A DNA stretch of 26,862 nucleotides, from NCBI GenBank assembly GCA_003519585.1, contig DOWL01000111.1, forward strand, positions 25,909 to 52,770, read 5' to 3'. Source of the DNA: Nocardioides sp. Lineage in GTDB: Bacteria; Actinomycetota; Actinomycetes; Propionibacteriales; Nocardioidaceae. Position 1 is the stretch's first letter, and each line of letters opens with the position of its first letter. Shown here in pieces: positions 8,411 to 15,804 of this stretch. The position numbers and the translations under genes are program-made. Under the pieces are notes generated by a model, which was given only the letters and a program-made list of their open reading frames with translations, made no database searches and was not told where the DNA came from.

Positions 8411-8722
8411 CGGGGCCGGCGGTTCCGGCTCCCAGAACGCCGTCGCCATGTCCACCGCGCCGGTGCCGCGCAGCGGGGTGCCCTCGTCGAGGTAGTGCGG
8501 TCGCGCATTGTCCTCGTGGCTGGGCGGCAGCGAGCCGTCGGCGCGGACCACCCGCCACCACGGCACCGGCCCGCCGTGCCGGGCCATCACCGCCCCCACC
8601 TGCCGCGGGCCGCCGCCGACGACCGCCGCGATCGCGCCGTACGACGTCACACGGCCCCGCGGGATCTCCTCGACGACCGAGAGCACGAGCTCGACGTACT
8701 CCTCCGGATCGATGCGAGTCAC
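8396..8722 (-). CDS. Alkyltransferase-like (ATL) DNA-binding protein, MGMT homologue without catalytic Cys
   Basis: This 108-residue protein matches the DNA-binding domain of O6-alkylguanine-DNA alkyltransferases: PRGRVTSYGAIA (21-32), then VMARHGGPVPWWRVVRADG. Active enzymes have PCHRV at this point. Here residues 54-58 read PWWRV, so the alkyl-accepting Cys is replaced by Trp and the following His by Trp too. ATL proteins bind alkylated DNA and hand it to nucleotide excision repair without removing the lesion. The GTG start at 8722 overlaps the upstream membrane-protein stop by 4 nt (GTGA). From memory, a similar ATL-like gene (Rv3204) lies beside adnAB in Mycobacterium tuberculosis, so part of this neighbourhood may be conserved. 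Confidence 0.88.
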   Translation of the reverse strand: MTRIDPEEYVELVLSVVEEIPRGRVTSYGAIAAVVGGGPRQVGAVMARHGGPVPWWRVVRADGSLPPSHEDNARPHYLDEGTPLRGTGAVDMATAFWEPEPPAPLSTG

Positions 8723-9252
8723 GCCTTCTCCTGTCCGGTGCTGACCGCCGTGGCCGCCACGACGCAGATCACGATCGCGCACCCGAGGCCGGCGACCCAG
8801 ATCCCCGGTGGCTCGGGCTGGCCGTCGACGGCCACCGCCAGCAGCCAGAGCAGCGGGACGGCGACCGCGACGACCGCACCGCGACGGAGCCACAGCAGCA
8901 GGACCGGTGTCCCGATCGGGAGCCCGGGAGGACCATAGGCGAGCAGCACCGCCGCGACGTGGGCGGCCAGCAGGAGCAGGGCGGCCGGGATCGCGCCGAC
9001 AGGTACGCCGTTGGCCGACGCCAGCGCCCACCAGATCACGACCAGCCCGAGGCACGCGGTGCCGAACGGCGACTCCGGCATCGCTGCGAACCCCACGGCC
9101 AGCGCGAGGGTGAGCGCGACGAACCAACGGTGCGGGACGTCGTCGGGCCGGGCCGCCTCGAGGGCGAGCACGGGCGCGACCAGGACCACGGCGCGGAGCA
9201 GCAGCCTGCCCCGCGTCTCATTCACTAGGGCGTGTCGCCCTGACTCCCTCAT
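8719..9252 (-). CDS. Polytopic membrane protein in the MoxR/DUF58 operon
   Basis: The 177-residue product begins MRESGRHALVNETRGRLLLRAVV. It is almost entirely hydrophobic, with about six predicted transmembrane helices: RAVVLVAPVLALEA, WFVALTLALAVGFAA, ACLGLVVIWWALA, IPAALLLLAAHVAAVLLA, AVVAVAVPLLWLLAVAV and WVAGLGCAIVICVVAATAV. The ATG at 9252 overlaps the DUF58 gene stop by 4 nt (ATGA), and the 3' end overlaps the ATL gene. In many actinobacterial MoxR/DUF58 clusters this position holds a TgpA-type protein with N-terminal helices plus a transglutaminase domain. Here no transglutaminase domain is present. Whether this protein is a shortened counterpart is inference. Confidence 0.8.
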   Translation of the reverse strand: MRESGRHALVNETRGRLLLRAVVLVAPVLALEAARPDDVPHRWFVALTLALAVGFAAMPESPFGTACLGLVVIWWALASANGVPVGAIPAALLLLAAHVAAVLLAYGPPGLPIGTPVLLLWLRRGAVVAVAVPLLWLLAVAVDGQPEPPGIWVAGLGCAIVICVVAATAVSTGQEKA

Positions 9253-10550
9253 CGCAGCGCCACCTGGGGCACGGTGGCCCGTCGGGCCAGCCGCCGGAGC
9301 ACGTCGTCGAGGGTGCCGGCACCGCGCCACGGGATCACCGGGCAGCCGAGCGCCGCCAGCTGAACCAGCACCTGGTCCCGCTCCAGCCGGCGCATCCGCC
9401 AGGCCAGGTCGGCGATCCGCGGGTCGACGCCGTCAGGCACCCGCGGGGTCGCGCCGGGAGGAAGGGTGTCGATGACGACCACGGGCAGGGCCCGCTGGAC
9501 CAGGCCGGCGGTCGCGGTGACGATCGCCGGGTCGAGCATCGGCGAGAACACCAGGACCACGCTCCCGCCGGTCACCCGCAACTGCAGCCGCTCCACCACT
9601 CCCTCCGGGAGCTCGCGGGGCTGTACGCCGGCCAGCTGGTCGAGGAGGACTCGTAGGTGCCGGGTGCCGGCGCCGTACCCGACCAGTCCGCCGTCGCCCC
9701 CGACGATCCGCAGCCCCACTCGGTCGCCGGCGCCGACGTGGTGCTCGGCCACGGCCGCGGCCGCCCGCACGCTCTGGTCGAGGCTGCTGGCCTCGCCGTC
9801 GAGGCCGCCGGAGTGGCCGTGGTCACCGAGTGCGTCGAGCACGAGCAGCACGCCGCTGTCCTCCTCGGACGGCGAGGTCGTGACATGCAGTTCGCGGCTG
9901 CGCACCGAGACCCGCCAGCTGATCCGGCGCAACCGGTCGCCGGGCCGGAACGGCCGGATGTCCGCGAACTCCACACCGGCCCCCAGCCGGGGCGACCGGT
10001 TGACGCCGACGAGCCCCACCGGCCGCGGGGTCTCGGCACGCGATGCGAACTGCCGCATGTGGGGCAGCACCCGCACCGAGTCGCCCGGCAACGAGACCGG
10101 GCCCCAGCGATAGCCCGCCCACGGCGTGGTCAGGCAGACCTGCTCCTGGCCGAGCACCCGTCTCCCCCACCGCCGCGGCCCGACCTCGATCTCGGGCGGC
10201 GCGTCATCCGCCCCGGCCACCAGACCGGCCACCAGACCGTTGGGTGGGTGCAGTGCGACGTACGGCGTCGGCGCCATCGCCCGGGCCACGTGTTCGACGT
10301 CGGCCGCGGCGACGATGCGCAGCCGAGACGTCGTGCCCTGCCCCTCGTGCAGCCAGCGGTGGTCGAGGGTGGCCTCGACGGTGGGCGACGAGTCTGGCCG
10401 GTGCAGCAGCCCCAGCGTGGCCAGCAGAACGAACGGCGCGCCGAGCAACAGCACCGCAGGCGAGGCGCTGACCACGGCGGCGACGACCGCGATCGCCGCC
10501 ACCACGACCGCGCGGGCCAGGGCGGGAGTGGGGCGCCAGCGTCCCCTCAT
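9249..10550 (-). CDS. DUF58 domain-containing membrane-anchored protein
   Basis: This 433-residue protein has two N-terminal transmembrane stretches (about 11-48), an Ig-like middle region, and the DUF58 signature EFADIRPFRPGDRLRRISW (194-212) followed by RELHVTT. A von Willebrand A-like fold comes next (VLLVLDALGD, then VVLVFSPML). DUF58 proteins are regular partners of MoxR AAA+ ATPases in complexes thought to act as membrane-associated chaperones or assembly factors. The ATG at 10550 overlaps the MoxR stop by 4 nt (ATGA), so it was preferred over a longer form reaching 10628. The stop overlaps the next gene in the same way. Confidence 0.9.
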   Translation of the reverse strand: MRGRWRPTPALARAVVVAAIAVVAAVVSASPAVLLLGAPFVLLATLGLLHRPDSSPTVEATLDHRWLHEGQGTTSRLRIVAAADVEHVARAMAPTPYVALHPPNGLVAGLVAGADDAPPEIEVGPRRWGRRVLGQEQVCLTTPWAGYRWGPVSLPGDSVRVLPHMRQFASRAETPRPVGLVGVNRSPRLGAGVEFADIRPFRPGDRLRRISWRVSVRSRELHVTTSPSEEDSGVLLVLDALGDHGHSGGLDGEASSLDQSVRAAAAVAEHHVGAGDRVGLRIVGGDGGLVGYGAGTRHLRVLLDQLAGVQPRELPEGVVERLQLRVTGGSVVLVFSPMLDPAIVTATAGLVQRALPVVVIDTLPPGATPRVPDGVDPRIADLAWRMRRLERDQVLVQLAALGCPVIPWRGAGTLDDVLRRLARRATVPQVALR

Positions 10551-11521
10551 CTGTCGAGGGTGGACGGGGTCGGCACCTGGACGAGTACGGCGTCGACGAT
10601 CGACCGCCCGTCGGTCTGGGTCATCCACAGCTCGGGCCGGACCGTCACCCGGTGTGCCAGCACGGCCCGCGCCACCGCCTTGACGTCCTCCGGGATGACG
10701 TAGTCGCGCCCGCGCAGGACGGCGAAGGCCCGCGCGGTCAGGACCAGGCCGAGCGAACCGCGCGGCGACGCGCCGGTGAGTGCGTCGCGATGAGCGCGGG
10801 TGGCCGCAGCCAGAGCCACGCAGTAGTGCCCCACGCTCTCGTCGACCCGGACGGTCTCGACCGCGGCCTGCAGTGCGCGCAGCCCCGCGGGATCGGTGAC
10901 CGCCGCGAGCTCGACCTCCTCCTGACGGCGCTCGACGCGACGGGCGATGACGTCGTACTCCTCGCCGGCCGACGGGTAGCCGAAGCTCACCCGGAGCAGG
11001 AACCGGTCGAGCTGCGCCTCAGGAAGCGGGTAGGTGCCCTCGTATTCGATGGGGTTGGCCGTCGCCAGCACGTGGAAAGGCTCGGAGAGGGGGAAGGTCT
11101 CGCCCTCGACGGTGACCTGCCGCTCCTGCATCGCCTCAAGGAGCGCGGATTGGGTCTTGGGCGGCGTCCGGTTGATCTCGTCGGCCAAGAGCAACCCGGT
11201 GAACAGCGGGCCACGCCGGAACTCGAAGACCGAGGTGCGCTGGTTGTAGAGGAAGGACCCGGTGAGGTCGGAGGGCAGCAGGTCGGGCGTGAACTGCGCT
11301 CGGGCGAAGTCGAGCCCCAGGGCCTGCGCGAACGAGCGCGCGGCGAGGGTCTTGCCCAGGCCGGGGTAGTCCTCGAGCAGCACGTGGCCCTTGGCGAGGA
11401 TCGCGCACAGCACCAGCCGCAGCGCCTCCCGCTTGCCCACGATCGCCTTGCTCACCTCGTCGAGCACGCGTTCGGCGACTGCGGCGGTCTCCTCGATGGT
11501 GGTGGCCGGTGTGGTCGTCAC
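10547..11521 (-). CDS. MoxR family AAA+ ATPase
   Basis: This 324-residue ATPase has the MoxR pattern: Walker A LEDYPGLGKT (49-58), Walker B LLADEINRTPPKTQSALLEA (111-130), then MQERQVTVEG, and ATANPIEYEGTYPLPEAQLDRF as sensor 1 and arginine-finger region. A C-terminal lid contains GASPRGSLGL and YVIPEDVKAVA. MoxR ATPases use ATP to remodel or activate partners with vWA/DUF58 domains. Substrates are known in only a few systems. GTG start at 11521 overlaps the preceding stop by 4 nt. It is the third of six fully overlapping genes. Confidence 0.95.
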   Translation of the reverse strand: MTTTPATTIEETAAVAERVLDEVSKAIVGKREALRLVLCAILAKGHVLLEDYPGLGKTLAARSFAQALGLDFARAQFTPDLLPSDLTGSFLYNQRTSVFEFRRGPLFTGLLLADEINRTPPKTQSALLEAMQERQVTVEGETFPLSEPFHVLATANPIEYEGTYPLPEAQLDRFLLRVSFGYPSAGEEYDVIARRVERRQEEVELAAVTDPAGLRALQAAVETVRVDESVGHYCVALAAATRAHRDALTGASPRGSLGLVLTARAFAVLRGRDYVIPEDVKAVARAVLAHRVTVRPELWMTQTDGRSIVDAVLVQVPTPSTLDR

Positions 11522-11994
11522 AGCTCCTCGATCCTCTTCACACAGCGTTCGATCTCGTCGGGGTGCAGCTTGCGGGCCGGACCGGCGAGCACCGTGGTGA
11601 GCTCGTGGCCGAGCAGCTCCGCGGCGAGCGGGTCATCGACCCGCAGGTCGTGTCGAGTGCGCAAGGTCCGGTCGGCCAGGTCGCGCAGCCGGCTGCGGAG
11701 CGCGATGTCGGCGTCCCGGGCCGAGAGGTGGCTCTCGAGGATGCGGAGGTAGGAAGCGGTGCGCGGGTCGAGCCGGGTCAGGCTGCTCTCGGCGTCGGCG
11801 TGCGCGCTCCACACCGCGGGCTCCACCGAGGTCGCGTCGACCAACAGCCCCGATGCACACACGACCAGCGCCACCACGAGCGCGAGCCTCAGCTCGTCGG
11901 CCTCGCCGTGGATGATCCGGATCGCGACCTCGATGGCGACGAACGCAGCGATGCCGCCGGCCAGGCGGAACCACCAGCGGCGCGGGCCGGTCAT
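11518..11994 (-). CDS. Two-helix membrane protein of the MoxR operon
   Basis: The 158-residue product begins MTGPRRWWFRLAGG. It has two N-terminal transmembrane helices (about 8-27 and 36-52) and then a charged, probably helical region of about 105 residues rich in Arg, Leu and Asp (RTASYLRILESHLSARDADI and following). No catalytic motif is visible and I recognise no named family. Position and 4-nt overlaps on both sides (ATGA at 11994, GTGA at its stop) indicate tightly coordinated synthesis with the DUF4129 and MoxR proteins. It is probably a structural partner, which is inference. A much longer in-frame reading to 12753 is rejected because it would run through the DUF4129 gene. Confidence 0.8.
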   Translation of the reverse strand: MTGPRRWWFRLAGGIAAFVAIEVAIRIIHGEADELRLALVVALVVCASGLLVDATSVEPAVWSAHADAESSLTRLDPRTASYLRILESHLSARDADIALRSRLRDLADRTLRTRHDLRVDDPLAAELLGHELTTVLAGPARKLHPDEIERCVKRIEEL

Positions 11995-12728
11995 CGGGAC
12001 ACGGCCGTCCGGCCGAGGCTGCGGTGGATGGCGTCGAGCGCCTCGAGGGCCGCGCGCCGATGTTCGTCGGTCATGGGGTGATCGGAGAACCGCGCCTCGC
12101 GGTAGAGGTCGGCGAGTCGCCCGACAGCCGCCGGATCGGCCGCCACCAGGTCGAGCACGCCGAGGACGAACTCCCCGGTGGTCTGCCACGGACGACGCTG
12201 CACCCCGGCGAGCACCCCCTGCTGCTCGAACCGGTGCCAGCACGCGACGATCGCGTTGCGCGGCTCGCCCTCCTCGGCCAGCTCCGCCCGTTGACCTGCG
12301 GCATCCTCCTCGAGGACCTCGCTCAGGTGCGCCGGGGTGCCGAGCACCTCGAACGCCACCTCCTCCGGCGGGCTGCGCGTGCGTCGAGTGCGGTACTTCC
12401 ACAGTTGACGCAGCTTGCGGATCAGGCCGAAGGCGAGGAAGGCGACGACGGCCACGGTCAGGAGCTCGAGCACGAAGGCCAGCGCCCCCACCCACCCAGG
12501 GGGCTCCGCCGACGCCTCCTTGCGGGCCTCCTCCAGCGGGTCCTCGGAGTCGGCATCCGCGGTGGCCGTCAGGAACGACGGCTCGTCGGCGCGGATCCGG
12601 TCGACATGCCCGCCCGAGACGACCCGCTCCGGCCCGATCGAGGAGGCCCAGGTGAGCAGGACGAGGAGCAGCACCGCGGCGCCGAGTACGGCGACCACGG
12701 CCGAGGTACCGGCACGCGCAGGGCTCAT
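11991..12728 (-). CDS. DUF4129 domain-containing membrane protein
   Basis: This 245-residue protein has a first transmembrane helix (about 9-27), an extracytoplasmic segment of about 50 residues rich in Asp and Glu, a second helix (about 79-104), and a cytoplasmic tail. The tail carries the DUF4129 pattern: NAIVACWHRFEQQGV, TTGEFVLGVLDL, then LADLYREARFSDHPMT. The same domain ends TgpA-type transglutaminases. Here it occurs as a separate protein at the head of the operon. The ATG at 12728 begins a chain of five 4-nt overlaps down to the ATL gene. TACGTT ends 8 nt before the ATG and may be the operon promoter. Confidence 0.88.
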   Translation of the reverse strand: MSPARAGTSAVVAVLGAAVLLLVLLTWASSIGPERVVSGGHVDRIRADEPSFLTATADADSEDPLEEARKEASAEPPGWVGALAFVLELLTVAVVAFLAFGLIRKLRQLWKYRTRRTRSPPEEVAFEVLGTPAHLSEVLEEDAAGQRAELAEEGEPRNAIVACWHRFEQQGVLAGVQRRPWQTTGEFVLGVLDLVAADPAAVGRLADLYREARFSDHPMTDEHRRAALEALDAIHRSLGRTAVSR

Positions 12729-12736
12729 CGCTTGCG

Positions 12737-12742
12737 AACGTA
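12737..12742 (-). promoter_or_regulatory. Candidate -10 element for the MoxR/DUF58 operon
   Basis: TACGTT on the minus strand fits TANNNT and lies 8 nt before the ATG at 12728. This would give a leader of zero to two nucleotides. No ribosome binding site better than AAGCG is present. No -35 element was identified. Confidence 0.3.
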
Positions 12743-12766
12743 ACCGCCGCCACCCCCAGAGACGAT

Positions 12767-12798
12767 CACGGCCCGGTCACGAATGTTACCGGGCCGTG
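12767..12798 (-). terminator. Hairpin downstream of the serine protease gene
   Basis: Perfect 11-bp arms CACGGCCCGGT (12767-12777) and ACCGGGCCGTG (12788-12798) enclose a 10-nt loop. The hairpin sits 21 nt beyond the protease stop codon on the minus strand and just upstream of the MoxR operon, so it probably ends protease transcription. No U-tract follows. Confidence 0.6.
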
Positions 12799-12819
12799 GG
12801 GCGCTGCGCTCGGACTACG

Positions 12820-13710
12820 TCAGAGCACGGGATCGAACGGCTCGGTGCCCGGAACCAGCGTCAGACCGGAGATACCGGAGTGGGCCTGGGCGAAAGCGAG
12901 CTCCTTGCCCAGGTCGCCGATGTTGTTGGACAGCGGCAGCGGGGCCAGGCCGAGGGTCGAGAGGACGCCGATCGCCGCGCCGTCGGCCGAGACGAACGCC
13001 GAGCCGGAGTCACCGGGGACACCCGGGGTCACCGTGTAGAGCGGGTGTGACCAGCCGCCGTCGGCCGCGTCGTCGCCGAGGCTGATCCCGGTGTGCGGCG
13101 AGAGCTGGCTGATCCCGGCCCGCAGGCTGGAGTTGCCGTAGGTGTAGACCCGGTCTCCAGCCGCGGTGCCGTCGGTGTCGATGCCGGTCGGGCCGCCCCA
13201 GAAGGGGATCGACGGGTTGACCTTGCCGACGTCGGCAGCGTCTACCTTGACCAGCGCCAGGTCGTTGTAGGCGCAGGTGTTCTCGTCAGTGGTGCCGAGA
13301 TCGTGCATCGTCAACCACGAGGAGTAGACGAGGGTTCCGGCGCCGACCTGGGTGCCTTCGCTGGCCAGGTTGCCGCCCTCGTTGAAGGTGACCCGGGTGC
13401 CGAGCGGCAGCGACTCGGCCTGGCAGCCGTTGGTGTCGGTCGCCTCGCCGAGCCCGGCGCAGTGGGCGGCGTAGCCGACGTAGACCGTCCCGGCCCCGTC
13501 GGTGTAGACGAAGTTGGCGGTGCACTGGGCACCCTCGGTGTACATCATCGTGCCGGGATGGATCGCCGCACTCGCTGCGGGGGCCCAGCTCTGCGCGGCC
13601 TGGGCCGGGGCGGGGCCGACTGCGGCGGCGCCCAGGAGGACGGTGGCGAGGGTGACGATCGCGACCGCGACTCGGCGGAGCGTGGATTGGATGCTCATCG
13701 ACGTGCTCAT
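12820..13710 (-). CDS. Secreted trypsin-fold serine protease
   Basis: This 296-residue preprotein has a signal peptide: LRR, a hydrophobic core IVTLATVLLGAAAV, and a likely cut after APAQA near residue 38. The trypsin-type triad is clear: His83 in YAAHCAG, Asp150 in YNDLALVKVD, and Ser235 in PGDSGSAF. Four cysteines remain (63, 84, 96, 146), suggesting two disulfides; C63-C84 would be the usual one next to the catalytic His. Little room exists for a propeptide, unlike streptogrisins, which carry long ones. Specificity cannot be assigned. The ATG at 13710 was chosen because AAGGA lies about 5 nt upstream. It is divergent from the CoA-transferase gene, with a perfect dyad between them. Confidence 0.9.
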   Translation of the reverse strand: MSTSMSIQSTLRRVAVAIVTLATVLLGAAAVGPAPAQAAQSWAPAASAAIHPGTMMYTEGAQCTANFVYTDGAGTVYVGYAAHCAGLGEATDTNGCQAESLPLGTRVTFNEGGNLASEGTQVGAGTLVYSSWLTMHDLGTTDENTCAYNDLALVKVDAADVGKVNPSIPFWGGPTGIDTDGTAAGDRVYTYGNSSLRAGISQLSPHTGISLGDDAADGGWSHPLYTVTPGVPGDSGSAFVSADGAAIGVLSTLGLAPLPLSNNIGDLGKELAFAQAHSGISGLTLVPGTEPFDPVL

Positions 13711-13786
13711 CGACTTCCTTCGAGTTCGGGTCCCGGCCGCGCCGGGCGATGTGCAGATCAACGAGGGGGGGCCCGGACGGGTTACG

Positions 13787-13816
13787 CCCCGAGTAGTCAC
13801 TTCTGACTACTCGGGG
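13787..13816. promoter_or_regulatory. Perfect 13-bp dyad between divergent genes, candidate operator
   Basis: CCCCGAGTAGTCA (13787-13799), a 4-nt CTTC spacer, and TGACTACTCGGGG (13804-13816) form a 30-bp palindrome. It lies in the 136-bp region between the protease and CoA-transferase start codons. If the CoA-transferase mRNA is leaderless, the dyad spans about -60 to -31, over the expected -35 region. That suits a repressor or activator site. A hairpin at RNA level is the alternative. Confidence 0.55.
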
Positions 13817-13834
13817 TCGGGTCCACGCGCTGGA

Positions 13835-13840
13835 TAGCGT
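13835..13840 (+). promoter_or_regulatory. Candidate -10 element of a leaderless promoter (CoA-transferase gene)
   Basis: TAGCGT matches TANNNT and is followed by six bases (GCAGCC) and the ATG at 13847. No ribosome binding site is present. The spacing equals that of the candidates at 6305 and 20760. Confidence 0.45.
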
Positions 13841-13846
13841 GCAGCC

Positions 13847-15016
13847 ATGGCCCCCGCGTCCGGACCCTTGTCCGACCTGCTCGTCCTCGACCTGACCCGC
13901 GCGCTGGCCGGTCCGCACGCCGGCATGATGCTCGGCGACCAGGGCGCGCGGGTGATCAAGATCGAGCCGCCGACCGGTGACGACACCCGCTCGTGGGGGC
14001 CGCCGTTCGTGGGTCCCGAGGACGCGCGCGAGTCGACGTACTTCCTCTCGACCAACCGCAACAAGGAGTCGCTGGTCCTCGACCTCAAGTCACCGGCGGA
14101 CTGCGACGTCCTGGCACGGCTGGTGGAGCGGGCCGACGTGCTCATGGAGAACTACCGCGTCGGCGTCCTGGACCGGCTCGGCTTCCCCGTCTCGCGGCTG
14201 CACGAGCTCAACCCCGGCCTGGTGGTGCTCTCGATCACCGGCTTCGGGCACGACGGGCCCGAGGCGGCCCGCGCCGGCTACGACCAGATCGCCCAGGGCG
14301 AGGGCGGGTTGATGTCGATCACCGGCACCGACCAGCCGACCAAGGTCGGGGTCCCGATCGCCGACCTGATCGCCGGCATGAACGGCGCCTTCGGCGTGCT
14401 CGCCGCGCTGCACGAGCGGGCCCGGACCGGACGCGGCCGGGTGGTCCGGACCTCGCTGCTCGCGGGCGTGGTCGGCGTCCACGCGTTCCAGGGCACCAAG
14501 TGGACCGTCGCCGGCGAGGTGCCCGGCCTGTCCGGCGACCACCATCCCTCCATCGCGCCGTACGGCATGTTCGCCACCGGCTCCGCGCCGATCCAGATCG
14601 CCTGCGGCTCCGAGGGCCTCTGGCGCGCGCTGTGTACGGCGCTCGGGTGGGACCCCGCCGAGGACGGCTTCGCCACCAACCCCGACCGAGTCGCCCACCG
14701 GGACGCCTTGATCGAGCGGCTGGAGTCGACCTTCGCGTCGCAGGATGCCGAGCACTGGCTCACGTTGCTGGCCGAGGCCGGCGTGCCCTCGGGCAAGGTG
14801 CGCTCGATGGACGACGTCTACACCTGGGAGCAGACCCTGTCGCAGGGGCTCAAACTCTCCGTCGATCACCCGACCCTGGGCGCGGTGGACCTGCCCGGCT
14901 CGCCGCTGCGGTTCGACGACAACCCCTACTCCGGCGGCCGCACCGAGCACGTCGCACCGCCGACGTTGGGCCAGCACAACGAGTCGATCCGGGAGTGGCT
15001 CGACTCGACCGACTGA
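13847..15016 (+). CDS. CaiB/BaiF family III CoA-transferase
   Basis: This 389-residue protein fits family III CoA-transferases, which move CoA between carboxylic acids. The N-terminal block is LSDLLVLDLTRALAGPHAGM (8-27), then LGDQGARVIKIEPP. NRNKESLVLDLKSP (70-83) and MENYRVGVLDRLGF are family hallmarks. Asp146 in GYDQIAQGEGG is at the place expected for the catalytic aspartate. VGVPIADLIAGMNGAFGVLAA and a C-terminal block ending APPTLGQHNESI complete the pattern. The acid substrate is unknown. The gene is alone in its transcription unit. A small 5-bp hairpin (15022-15036) follows the stop. Nothing nearby identifies a degradation pathway. Confidence 0.92.
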   Translation: MAPASGPLSDLLVLDLTRALAGPHAGMMLGDQGARVIKIEPPTGDDTRSWGPPFVGPEDARESTYFLSTNRNKESLVLDLKSPADCDVLARLVERADVLMENYRVGVLDRLGFPVSRLHELNPGLVVLSITGFGHDGPEAARAGYDQIAQGEGGLMSITGTDQPTKVGVPIADLIAGMNGAFGVLAALHERARTGRGRVVRTSLLAGVVGVHAFQGTKWTVAGEVPGLSGDHHPSIAPYGMFATGSAPIQIACGSEGLWRALCTALGWDPAEDGFATNPDRVAHRDALIERLESTFASQDAEHWLTLLAEAGVPSGKVRSMDDVYTWEQTLSQGLKLSVDHPTLGAVDLPGSPLRFDDNPYSGGRTEHVAPPTLGQHNESIREWLDSTD

Positions 15017-15093
15017 CGTGTCACCCGATCTGGGTGGTGTGTCGCCCGGGTCGGCATGGGGACGCTGACGTCGACCCCGAGGGAGCGTCCTAC

Positions 15094-15804
15094 ATGACCC
15101 ACACCGGCGGCCGGGTGACGCCGGCCGGCATGAACGCCGCGATCGCAGTGCTGTTCGTGGTGGGTTCGGCGTGCTTCGTGCTCGGGTCGGTCCCCGCCTA
15201 CCTCGATGCGGTCGGCGGCACCGCCGATGGCGTCACCTTCTTCGTCGGCTCGATCTTCTTCACCTCGGCGTCGGCGTGCCAACTGCTCCAGTCCCAGACG
15301 CCCGACCTGAGCACGGCGGCCGCCGACACCCAGCACCGGCCCGCGCGGCCGCGATGGTTGGTGTGGTTGCCGCACGACCGGGCCTGGCTGGCCGCGGTCA
15401 CCCAGTTCCCCGGGACGCTCTGCTTCAACGTCAGCACCTTCGCCGCGCTCGCCCACAACGCGACCGCGGCCGCCGAGGACCAGAACGTGTGGCGGCCGGA
15501 CGTGTACGGCTCGATCCTGTTCCTCGTCTCCAGCGCGTACGGCGTGCTGGCCGTCCGCGGCGCCGCGCAGTCCGGCGACCGGCTGCCGGGCACCATCGCC
15601 TGGCTGAACATGCTCGGTTCGATCCTGTTCATGTGGTCGGCGATCGCCGCCTACGTCCTTCCTGACGGGCAGGACCTCAACAGCGGCGCCGCCGTCGCGG
15701 GGACCCTGTTCGGCGCCGCCTGCTTCCTCATCGGCGCGGCCCTCATGTTCCCGGCGTGGCATCGGGCCGTGCGCCAACCCACCCTCCAAGGAGAGCCCAC
15801 ATGA
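15094..15804 (+). CDS. Six-helix membrane protein with YrhK-like domain, coupled to glutamate decarboxylase
   Basis: This 236-residue protein has about six predicted transmembrane helices, in two halves that look alike. Each half has a helix ending with Phe/Gly-rich GSIFF- or GSILF-type segments: FFVGSIFFTSASACQLLQ (about 49-66), then YGSILFLVSSAYGVLAV and LNMLGSILFMWSAIAAYV. The repeated GSI(F/L)F pattern resembles YrhK-type proteins, whose function is unknown. The start at 15094 has GAGGGAG about 8 nt upstream. Its stop overlaps the glutamate decarboxylase ATG by 4 nt, and the ribosome binding site AAGGAGAG of that gene lies in its coding end. The coupling suggests a joint role in glutamate or acid-stress metabolism. 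Confidence 0.82.
   Translation: MTHTGGRVTPAGMNAAIAVLFVVGSACFVLGSVPAYLDAVGGTADGVTFFVGSIFFTSASACQLLQSQTPDLSTAAADTQHRPARPRWLVWLPHDRAWLAAVTQFPGTLCFNVSTFAALAHNATAAAEDQNVWRPDVYGSILFLVSSAYGVLAVRGAAQSGDRLPGTIAWLNMLGSILFMWSAIAAYVLPDGQDLNSGAAVAGTLFGAACFLIGAALMFPAWHRAVRQPTLQGEPT

Noticed and set aside
8396..8722. Active O6-methylguanine-DNA methyltransferase
   Set aside because: The acceptor motif PCHRV is PWWRV, so no alkyl-accepting cysteine exists. Called ATL instead.
11518..12753. 411-codon minus-strand frame reaching past the DUF4129 gene
   Set aside because: Only its last 158 codons are credible. The rest is out of frame with the DUF4129 gene, and an ATGA overlap at 11994 marks the true start.
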